Shown: positions 55,547 through 64,000 of the stretch, one piece after another
Layout of the letters: each line of letters starts with the position of its first letter
How positions within the stretch are numbered: the first letter of the stretch is position 1
Assembly: GCF_001514285.1 (NCBI RefSeq)
Contig: NZ_KQ949024.1
Location: 380,405-444,404 of the forward strand
Direction of reading: 5' to 3'
Length of the DNA: 64,000 bases
Origin: Streptomyces sp. DSM 15324
GTDB lineage: Bacteria; Actinomycetota; Actinomycetes; Streptomycetales; Streptomycetaceae
The notes under the pieces: model-generated
The model's database searches: none
What the model was told of the DNA's origin: nothing
What the model saw: only the letters and a program-made list of their open reading frames with translations
Translations under genes and position numbers: made by a program

Positions 55547-56785
55547 TCAGGACACAGGGCGCGAATCCACCCAGGCCAGCTCGAACTCCTCGCGGTAGGC
55601 CGCGAACAGACCCCCTTCGTCCACCTCGCCCGGCTTCACCACCCGGTTGCCGCCGCGCAACACCAGCACCGGCGCCTCCATGCCGCGCATGCGCCGCAGA
55701 TAGGACTGGACGACCGCGACGCCGTCGGTGCCGTCGCCGTCCACGAGGTAGGCGGTGAAGCGGGGCGTCTCGTCGTACACCTGGATCTGGAAGGCGCCCG
55801 GGTCGCGCAGCCGGGAGCGGACGCGCCGCATGTGGAGGATGTTCATCTCCACCGAGCGGCTGAGTTCGCCCCGTTTCATCCCGAGTTCGCGCTCACGGCG
55901 CTTGACCGCGCTGGAGGCCGGGTTGAGGAAGAGCAGCCGGACCCGGGCGCCCGCCTCGGCGAGGCGGACCAGACGGCGGCCGGAGAAGTTCTGCACCAGC
56001 AGGTTGAGGCCGATACCGATGGCGTCGATGCGGCGCGAGCCGTCGAAGATGTCCTCGGCGGGGAACTGGCGCAGCAGCCGGACCCGGTCGGCGTGCACGG
56101 CGACCACGTCCGCGTACCGGTCGCCGACGAGGTCCTCGACGGCGTCCACGGGCAGCCGGCGCGCGGACGGCACGTCGCCGCCGGTGCCGAGCATCTCCAG
56201 CAGGCGGGCCGAGGCCCGCTCGGCCTGGCCCAGGACGGCCTCGGAGAGCGCCCGGTTGCGGGAGACGACGTTGCGGGTCACCTCCAGCTCGTCCAGCGCG
56301 AGTTCGACGTCCCGGCGGTCGTCGAGGTACGGCTCGAAGCACGGCCAGTGCTGCACCATCAGCTCGCGCAGCTGGGGCAACGTCAGGAAGGAGATGACGT
56401 TGTCGTCGGCCGGGTCGAGCAAGTAGCCCTTGCGTCGGCTGACTTCGCGGACCGCGACCGCGCGCTGCACCCATTCCTGGCCGGCCGGCCCGGCCGCGGC
56501 GACCACCCATTCGTCGCCGTGGACGGGTTCGTAGATGGGCCGCAGCACGGCGGCCACCACGGCGCGCAGCCGCTGTTCGACCAGGTTCAGCCATATGTAG
56601 GCCCGGCCGGCCCGCTGGGCGCGGGTGCGCACCTCGCGCCACGCGTCGGCGTCCCAGTCCAGCTCCGGGCCGATGGCGTTGGTCTCCATCGGCCGGGCCA
56701 GGGACACCGTTCCGGGCGGGACGTCTGTGGAGTTCCCCTCGTGACCCTCGTCACCAGGGGGCAGCTCCAGCCCTCCCGAGCCCAC
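55547..56785 (-). CDS. SAV2148-family HEPN-domain protein
   Basis: 412 residues. An N-terminal helical HEPN domain (about 60-225) contains RNVVSRNRALSEAVL where a canonical HEPN RNase would show an Arg-x4-His motif; the His is not visible. The C-terminal half resembles a PLD-like/DUF5919 domain: SGRRLVRLAEAGARVRLLFL, MNILHMRRVRSRLRDP, FTAYLVDGDGTDGVAVVQSY. HEPN proteins are often RNA-binding or RNA-cleaving stress factors, but this family is uncharacterised. Start taken at the GTG giving VGSGGLELPPGDEG, a conserved leader; METNAIGPELDWD at 56689 is the shorter choice. Confidence 0.8.
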   Translation of the reverse strand: MGSGGLELPPGDEGHEGNSTDVPPGTVSLARPMETNAIGPELDWDADAWREVRTRAQRAGRAYIWLNLVEQRLRAVVAAVLRPIYEPVHGDEWVVAAAGPAGQEWVQRAVAVREVSRRKGYLLDPADDNVISFLTLPQLRELMVQHWPCFEPYLDDRRDVELALDELEVTRNVVSRNRALSEAVLGQAERASARLLEMLGTGGDVPSARRLPVDAVEDLVGDRYADVVAVHADRVRLLRQFPAEDIFDGSRRIDAIGIGLNLLVQNFSGRRLVRLAEAGARVRLLFLNPASSAVKRRERELGMKRGELSRSVEMNILHMRRVRSRLRDPGAFQIQVYDETPRFTAYLVDGDGTDGVAVVQSYLRRMRGMEAPVLVLRGGNRVVKPGEVDEGGLFAAYREEFELAWVDSRPVS

Positions 56786-56887
56786 CCAAGCACCGCCTTC
56801 CGCTCCCCCGAGCTCTCCCCGTCTCAACGATCAAGGAAGGGTACTCCGGGACCGGTCGGCGGTGCAGCCGGATGGGCAGGTCGTTTC

Positions 56888-58207
56888 TCAACCGCCGTTG
56901 CGCGGGATGCCGTTCTGGTCCTTGAGCGCGGACGGTGTGAGCGGATTCATGGCCGTGACGTCCCGGGGGGCGATGGAGAAGCCCTGCCAGTGGACCGGCA
57001 TGGGCTGCTGGTCCTCGTCACGGGCGATGTGGTGGAAGCCCACGTTCACCCAGACCACGGGGTGCTTGAGGGTCTGACCGTTGACCCACCCGTCGACGCT
57101 CTTCGGGTGACCCGTACCGCAGTTGAGGGGGTTGTTGCTGGCGTACATCTCGCACTTGTTGTACTCGGTGAAGTAGACGTCGTGCTGGGTGAAGCTGCGT
57201 CCGGAGTACTTGGTGGTGGCGCCGGGGACGAGTTCGTAGCTGCGCGCGTGCCCGTCCTTGTTCTTGCCGGTGGCGCTGACCACGCGCCACCAGCGCATGT
57301 TCTTGGCGTCGCCGGCGAGTTCCTTGGTGACGGCGGTGCGGGTGGTCTTGTTGGTCGGGCCCTGCTGGCCGCTCGCGGGGGCGCTGACCTTCGAGTCGTA
57401 CTGCTCGACCCGGCCCGCGGAGGAGCCGTCGAGACCGAAGTCCAGCCGCCAGAAGACGTTGTGGCTGTGGCTGGTGGCCTTGGCCTGGGAGCCGTTGCCT
57501 ATCGGCCAGCCGCGGCCGTCACCGGCGTCGTAGTCGAAGGGCGAGAGGCTGCCGGTGGCGCCGACGTTCATGTTGACGGTGCCGTCGTCGGAGAAGCGCC
57601 ACTCGGTCATGTACTCGTACCAGCCGACCTTGTTGACCGTGTAGATCAGCAGGTCCTTGCCCTGGGCCTGGTAGACCTTGTTGTTGTCGGCCTGCATGCG
57701 GTAGGCGTGGCCGCGCGACCGGGTCGTGGTGCACATGCCCTTGACGTTCGAGTCGGCCGGGGCGGTCTCGGGGACCTTGATGGTCTTGATCGTGCCGCCG
57801 GGACACTCGGCGGGCTTCAGATTGACCAGCCCGGCGCCGAAGTTGTAGTCGGTGACGTCGTTGTATTCGTTCTTGCCGTCGTCGTAGGGCACGTGGATCT
57901 GGGCGATCTTGGCGCTGTTGAGGACGCGGATCGGCTTGGGCTCGCCGGGCGGCTGGTAGGAGACCTTCTCCAGGACGAGGCCGGACTTGGCCTCGTAGCG
58001 CCAGCACATGCGCCAGGTGGTGCCGGTGGAGAGCTTCTGTTCGATGCGGTAGGCGGCGCTGCAGTCGGCGGCGGCCGCGGCCACGGGCGCGGCCTTCGAC
58101 TGGGCGACGGCGGGGCCGGCCCCGGCGGTCGCGCCGGCGGCCAGCGCGGCCAGGGACAGGCCGAAGGCCGCCCCCTTCTGGGTACGGCTCATTCTGGTGA
58201 CGCGCAT
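56888..58207 (-). CDS. Secreted copper amine oxidase catalytic domain
   Basis: 439 residues with a signal peptide (AAFGLSLAALAAGATAGAG). The rest matches only the catalytic D4 domain of copper amine oxidases: copper ligands H247 and H249 in ATSHSHNVFWRLD and H393 in VGFHHIARDEDQQPMPVHW. The tyrosine converted to topaquinone is Y197 in KVGWYEYMTEW, but the invariant Asn before it (NYD/NYE) is Trp196. The usual N-terminal domains are missing and seem to be encoded by the gene just upstream. Ends NPLTPSALKDQNGIPRNGG. Confidence 0.82.
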   Translation of the reverse strand: MRVTRMSRTQKGAAFGLSLAALAAGATAGAGPAVAQSKAAPVAAAAADCSAAYRIEQKLSTGTTWRMCWRYEAKSGLVLEKVSYQPPGEPKPIRVLNSAKIAQIHVPYDDGKNEYNDVTDYNFGAGLVNLKPAECPGGTIKTIKVPETAPADSNVKGMCTTTRSRGHAYRMQADNNKVYQAQGKDLLIYTVNKVGWYEYMTEWRFSDDGTVNMNVGATGSLSPFDYDAGDGRGWPIGNGSQAKATSHSHNVFWRLDFGLDGSSAGRVEQYDSKVSAPASGQQGPTNKTTRTAVTKELAGDAKNMRWWRVVSATGKNKDGHARSYELVPGATTKYSGRSFTQHDVYFTEYNKCEMYASNNPLNCGTGHPKSVDGWVNGQTLKHPVVWVNVGFHHIARDEDQQPMPVHWQGFSIAPRDVTAMNPLTPSALKDQNGIPRNGG

Positions 58208-58266
58208 GAGGACATGACTCCCTGACAGGAGGTGGCGGGTGGGAAGAGTGGAGATGCGGGGCCGTG

Positions 58267-59082
58267 TCAGCCGTTGAGCTTCGTGACCTTGCCGGCGCTG
58301 AGGTCGATCACCAGGGACCGGGAGTCGATCCAGGGACCGTTCTTCACCTTCGGCAGCAGCCGGACACAGCGGTGCGCACCGCAGGTGTCGAGTGCGGCCG
58401 GCTGGGCGCCCGGCACCGAGTGGTAGATCATGCTGGACAGCTCCAGCTGGTCCGGGGAGGTGAGCTCCTTGCCGGTGGCGTCCTTGTAGTCGGCCTTCAG
58501 GCCCGCGCCGAGCGGGTCGGCGATGAGCACCCGCGCCGCCTCGTTCTGCTCGTCGGCGCTCAGCGGCGGCTGGACGCCGCGCTGGGTGCCGGTGTTCTCC
58601 ACCTTGCCGGTGTCGAGGTTGACCGTCTTGGTGACGACCGTGTCGGTCTTGTAGTCGTAGAACGTGACGTCGGCGCGCCGGGGCGCGTCCGGGTCGTCGA
58701 GTTCGCCGGCGTCGGGCGCGGCGAGCTCCACGCCGAGGCGCTGCGGGCCGCGCTCGCCCTCGACGTTCTGTGCGGCGTTGAACGCCTGCCTGCTGAGCGC
58801 GACGCTCTCGGCCCGCTTCATCTCGTCGTCCGTGAGCGGGTCGCTGCCCTTGCCCTTCTCGCCCTCGTCGGGCGCGGCCTGGACGACGCCCGGCGGCACC
58901 GCGGCGCTGGCGCCGGCGGCGGCCGCCTGCCCGGCGCTTTGGGCGGTCCCGCCCTGCCCTGTCGTGTCGTCCGCCCCCGCCGTGCCCGGCAGGGTGATCG
59001 CGACCATCACGGCTGTCGAAGCCACTGCGATGGCCGTACCCGCCACCACCTTGCCCAGGTGGCGGCGCACTGTCGTGCGCAC
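58267..59082 (-). CDS. Secreted protein resembling amine oxidase N-terminal domains
   Basis: 271 residues: signal peptide (KVVAGTAIAVASTAVMVAIT), an Ala/Gly-rich linker, then a region like the D2/D3 domains of copper amine oxidases: PLTDDEMKRAESVAL, RADVTFYDYKTDTVVTKTVN followed by LDTGKVE, and PLSADEQNEAARVLIADPLG. A CGAHRC cysteine pair is near the end. It is transcribed with the catalytic-domain gene, 59 bases upstream of it. GTG start behind AGGGGG. Assignment to the amine oxidase fold is by eye and needs a profile search. Confidence 0.65.
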   Translation of the reverse strand: MRTTVRRHLGKVVAGTAIAVASTAVMVAITLPGTAGADDTTGQGGTAQSAGQAAAAGASAAVPPGVVQAAPDEGEKGKGSDPLTDDEMKRAESVALSRQAFNAAQNVEGERGPQRLGVELAAPDAGELDDPDAPRRADVTFYDYKTDTVVTKTVNLDTGKVENTGTQRGVQPPLSADEQNEAARVLIADPLGAGLKADYKDATGKELTSPDQLELSSMIYHSVPGAQPAALDTCGAHRCVRLLPKVKNGPWIDSRSLVIDLSAGKVTKLNG

Positions 59083-59275
59083 AATTGCCCCCTACTCCCC
59101 CTGCTGCCGGGAGTACGTCTGTCTGCCCCACTGAATGCGGCACGCGCCGGATGCCCGGCGTATGCACTGGTCGACAGGTAAGAGGGCAGTAAGTCGAAGG
59201 CGGTTCCATCAGTTTCCGCGAGACTCGGGCGCCAAGGCGCCCCCGGGTCGGCGGCACACCTGAAAGAGTCGGTTC

Positions 59276-61384
<2,109 letters not shown>

Positions 61385-61438
61385 GCCCACCCGGTGACCG
61401 GTGACAGGAAAGCGGGCGGGGCGGGTACGTAGGTCTCC

Positions 61439-63781
61439 ATGACCCCTGCGCGCCCCGCTCCCGTCACGCCCACGGCCACCTACCGGCTCCAGCTCCAGCC
61501 CGCGTTCCCGTTCGCCGCCGCGGCGGCCGCCGTGCCGTACCTGGCCTCGCTCGGTGTGTCGCATCTGCACCTCTCGCCGGTCCTGGAGGCCGTCCCGGGC
61601 TCCCCGCACGGCTATGACGTGGTGGACCACGCGCGCGTGCGCGAGGAGCTCGGCGGCGAGGAGGGGCTGCGGGCGCTGGCGGCCACCGCGCGCGAGCACG
61701 GGCTCGGGCTGGTCGCGGACCTCGTGCCGAACCACATGGCGATGAGCCCGCGCCACAACCGCGCCCTGTGGGAGGTGCTGCGGGAGGGTCCGGGGTCGCC
61801 GTACGCGCGCTGGTTCGACATCGACTGGGAGGCGGGCGGCGGACGGCTGCTGCTCCCGGTCCTCGGGCACCCGGTCGGCGCGGAACTGGAGCGGCTGCGG
61901 GTCGACGGCGGGGTGCTGCGTTACTACGACCACGTCCTGCCGCTCCGCGAGGGCACCGCGGAGCTTCCGCTGCCGCAGCTGCTGGACGCCCAGTGGTACC
62001 GGCCGGTGTGGTGGCGGCTGGCCCGCACCGAGCTGAACTACCGGCGGTTCTTCAGCATCTCCGAGCTGATCGGGGTGCGGGTGGAGGACCCGGAGGTCTT
62101 CGAGGCCACCCACGGCACGGTCCTGCGACTGCTGCACGAGGGCGTCCTCGACGGGCTGCGGATCGACCACCCGGACGGCCTCGCCGACCCCGACGGCTAT
62201 CTGGAGCGGCTGCACGAGGCCACCGGCGGCCGCTGGACGGTGGTGGAGAAGATCCTCGCGGACGGGGAGCGGCTGCCGCGCTCCTGGCCGGTCGCCGGCA
62301 CCACCGGCTACGACGCCCTGCGCCACGTCGACGGGCTGTTCACGGACCCCGCGGGCGCCCGGGAGCTGCTGGGCCTCTACCGGCGTTCCGCGGCCCCGCA
62401 GGCGGACCGCGGCGGCGACTGGGCGGCGACCGCGCGGCGGGCGGCGTACGAGGTCCTGGGGCACGAGCTGGCGGCGGAAAGGGACCGGCTGACGCGGCTC
62501 GCCTCGCGGATCTGCGCGGACGCCCCGGAACCGGTCCTGCGCGACCGGGCGCCCTGGGCGCTGCGCACGGCGCTGGAGGAGCTGCTGGTCCGGATGGAGG
62601 TCTACCGGCCGTACGCCTCGGGCGACGCCGCCGCCGTGGTCACGGAGGAGGCGGCCGAGGAGGCCCGAGCGGCGTTCAGGGTGGCGGAGGAGGCCGGCGC
62701 CGTCGACGCGGTGCGGGCGCTGGTGCTCGGCGGCCGGGGGCCGCTGCGCGCGGAGTTCCGGGCCCGGTTCGCGCAGACGGCGTCCGCGCTGCGCGCCAAG
62801 TCCGTGGAGGACACCGCGTTCTACCGGTACGTGCCGCTGCTCGCGGCGAACGAGGTGGGCGGCGAACCGGGCCGCCCCGGGGTGTCCCCGGCGGAGTTCC
62901 ACGCGTACTGCGCGCGCGTGCAGCGCGACTGGCCGGCGAGCGGCACGGTCGTGTCCACGCACGACACCAAGCGCAGCGCCGACGTACGGGCCGCGCTGGC
63001 CGTGCTCACCGAGTGCCCGGAGCGCTGGGCGGAGGTCCTGGAGCAGGTCGCGCGCGCGGAGGCGAAGACGCCGGACGGTCAGCTCGCGTGGGCGGCGTGG
63101 CAGACGGTGTTCGGGCTCGGCCCGGCGGACGGGGAGCGCGTCCGGGAGGCGCTGCTGAAGCATGTGCGCGAGGCGGGCCTGTACACGAGCTGGACCGAGC
63201 AGGAGCCGCCGTACGAGGAGGCGGTGGCCGCGTTCGTCGCGGCGGGCCCGTGCGGGGCGCCCGGGGAGCGGGTGGCGGCGCTGCGCCGGGTGCTGGAGCC
63301 GCACATCGGGGCCAATGTGCTCGGTACGGCGCTGGTGCATCTGACGATGCCGGGGGTGCCGGACGTCTATCAGGGCACCGAGGACGAGTGCCGCGCCCTG
63401 GTGGATCCGGACAACCGGCGTCCCGTGCGGTTCCCGCCCGAGGAGAGCGGTCCCAAGGCGGCGGTGACCCGGGCGGCGCTGCGGCTGCGCCGGCGCCGTC
63501 CGGCCGCCTTCGGGACGGCGGCGGCGTACGAGCCGCTGGCCGCCGAGGGTCCGGCCGGGGAGCACTGCCTGGCCTTCGCCCGCTCGGGGGAGACGGTCAC
63601 GGCGGTGACCCGGCTGTCGTTGCGGCTGGCGGCGGCGGGCGGCTGGCGGGAGACCCGGCTGCCGCTGCCGCCGGGACGGTGGGCCGACGTCCTGGTGCCG
63701 GGGCGGGTGTTCGAGGGGTACGCGCGCGTGGCGGATCTCTTCGCGGAGCTGCCGGTGGCGCTGCTGGAACGCGCGGACTGA
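61439..63781 (+). CDS. treY: Malto-oligosyltrehalose synthase
   Basis: Converts the reducing end of maltodextrins to a trehalosyl unit; 780 residues, GH13_26. VTPTATYRLQLQPAFPFAAA start, YLASLGVSHLHLSPVLEAVP, DLVPNHMAMS; nucleophile Asp243 in LRIDHPDGLADP, acid/base Glu270 in TVVEKILADGE, Asp509 in STHDTKRSADVRA. C-terminal PDVYQGTEDECRALVDPDNR is typical. 54 bases after glgX. treZ is not in the window and may lie downstream. Confidence 0.96.
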   Translation: MTPARPAPVTPTATYRLQLQPAFPFAAAAAAVPYLASLGVSHLHLSPVLEAVPGSPHGYDVVDHARVREELGGEEGLRALAATAREHGLGLVADLVPNHMAMSPRHNRALWEVLREGPGSPYARWFDIDWEAGGGRLLLPVLGHPVGAELERLRVDGGVLRYYDHVLPLREGTAELPLPQLLDAQWYRPVWWRLARTELNYRRFFSISELIGVRVEDPEVFEATHGTVLRLLHEGVLDGLRIDHPDGLADPDGYLERLHEATGGRWTVVEKILADGERLPRSWPVAGTTGYDALRHVDGLFTDPAGARELLGLYRRSAAPQADRGGDWAATARRAAYEVLGHELAAERDRLTRLASRICADAPEPVLRDRAPWALRTALEELLVRMEVYRPYASGDAAAVVTEEAAEEARAAFRVAEEAGAVDAVRALVLGGRGPLRAEFRARFAQTASALRAKSVEDTAFYRYVPLLAANEVGGEPGRPGVSPAEFHAYCARVQRDWPASGTVVSTHDTKRSADVRAALAVLTECPERWAEVLEQVARAEAKTPDGQLAWAAWQTVFGLGPADGERVREALLKHVREAGLYTSWTEQEPPYEEAVAAFVAAGPCGAPGERVAALRRVLEPHIGANVLGTALVHLTMPGVPDVYQGTEDECRALVDPDNRRPVRFPPEESGPKAAVTRAALRLRRRRPAAFGTAAAYEPLAAEGPAGEHCLAFARSGETVTAVTRLSLRLAAAGGWRETRLPLPPGRWADVLVPGRVFEGYARVADLFAELPVALLERAD

Positions 63782-63856
63782 GCGGGACCGCCGAGCCGTC
63801 GCCGGGCCCGGCGGCACGTGCTTCCGGGCGCCCCCCGGAGGCTCCCCTTCGTGTTC

Positions 63857-63885
63857 TTGACAGTTCACCAAGTCCGTGGGGTACT
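63857..63885 (+). promoter_or_regulatory. Candidate promoter of the carboxypeptidase gene
   Basis: A consensus TTGACA at 63857-63862, with GGTACT 17 bases downstream as a weak -10. It lies 47 bases before the ATG at 63909. A perfect palindrome CGCCGGGCCCGGCG (63800-63813) between it and treY may end the treY transcript. Confidence 0.45.
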
Positions 63886-63908
63886 GCGAAGAGCGAAGCC
63901 GGTCGGAC

Positions 63909-64000
63909 ATGACGGGGGTGAGTCTCCTGCCGGTGCTGCGCTACCCCACGGTGACCGAACTGACGGCCGGCGTCCGGGCCCTGGCGGCGCGGCATCCCGG
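63909..64000 (+). CDS. M14-type zinc carboxypeptidase, 3'-truncated by window edge
   Basis: Only 30 residues are present: SLLPVLRYPTVTELTAGVRA followed by LAARHP. This resembles the N-terminus of cytoplasmic Streptomyces M14 metallocarboxypeptidases, whose zinc site would come later. A GTG three codons on is an alternative start. The assignment is tentative because the catalytic part lies outside. Confidence 0.45.
   Translation, partial: MTGVSLLPVLRYPTVTELTAGVRALAARHP

Overview
This window is high-GC (about 72 percent) actinobacterial DNA, almost certainly from a Streptomyces chromosome. Third codon positions are nearly all G or C and GTG starts are frequent. Neighbouring genes often overlap by four bases (GTGA/ATGA), promoters are TTGNNN/TANNNT-like, and Tat or lipoprotein exporters are common. 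Several families are typical of streptomycetes: a SAV2148-type HEPN protein, a GAF regulator, an alditol oxidase, and a sulfite reductase operon with its small leader peptide. No tRNA, rRNA, CRISPR array, IS transposase or prophage was seen.

Layout. 0-1.3 kb: 3' part of an alditol oxidase. 1.3-9 kb: a beta-galactoside uptake locus, made of a ROK regulator and an operon of a lipoprotein binding protein, two sugar permeases and LacZ. 9-11.8 kb: a three-gene ABC-2 exporter behind three 11-bp tandem repeats. 11.9-15.2 kb: an ArsR/MFS efflux operon divergent from a TetR gene, then a VOC protein. 15.5-24.1 kb: a plant cell-wall (pectin and arabinogalactan) degradation island, with DUF2264, a CE12 rhamnogalacturonan acetylesterase, a PL4 lyase, GH43_24-CBM13 and an autotransporter-like beta-helix protein. 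LacI-type operators recur in its promoters. 24.6-32.8 kb: mmuM, a carboxylesterase, a 2-hydroxyacid dehydrogenase with LacI-type operators, a PEP mutase/ICL-family enzyme, a ThuA protein, two VOC proteins and an AraC regulator. 33-39.7 kb: a BrkB protein, AidB, a GAF regulator behind four 14-bp tandem repeats, a secreted unknown and a GNAT acetyltransferase.

39.8-49.3 kb is an assimilatory sulfur cluster. It runs from operator-like dyads and a Cys-containing leader peptide through sulfite reductase, a zinc-ribbon peptide, cysH, cysC, cysD and cysN to a sulfonate-type ABC importer (ssuABC-like) and a CbiX-type chelatase that would supply siroheme to the reductase. 49.3-56.8 kb holds a ketopantoate reductase gene broken by a short dispersed repeat, then DUF1697, MMPL, an APH-like kinase, a DnaQ-type exonuclease and the HEPN protein. 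56.9-59.1 kb holds a copper amine oxidase apparently split into two secreted proteins. 59.3-63.8 kb is glgX-treY (glycogen to trehalose), followed by the start of an M14 carboxypeptidase.

The strongest unexplained signals are non-coding or architectural. They are four in-phase 14-bp repeats before the GAF regulator, three 11-bp repeats before the ABC exporter, and four minisatellite arrays (18, 24, 30 and 27 bp) at gene 3' ends between 12 and 25.7 kb. A 40-43 bp dispersed repeat also breaks panE, LacI-type sites link the polysaccharide genes, and the amine oxidase is split and has lost the Asn next to its cofactor tyrosine. All family names come from reading the sequence; no database search was run.
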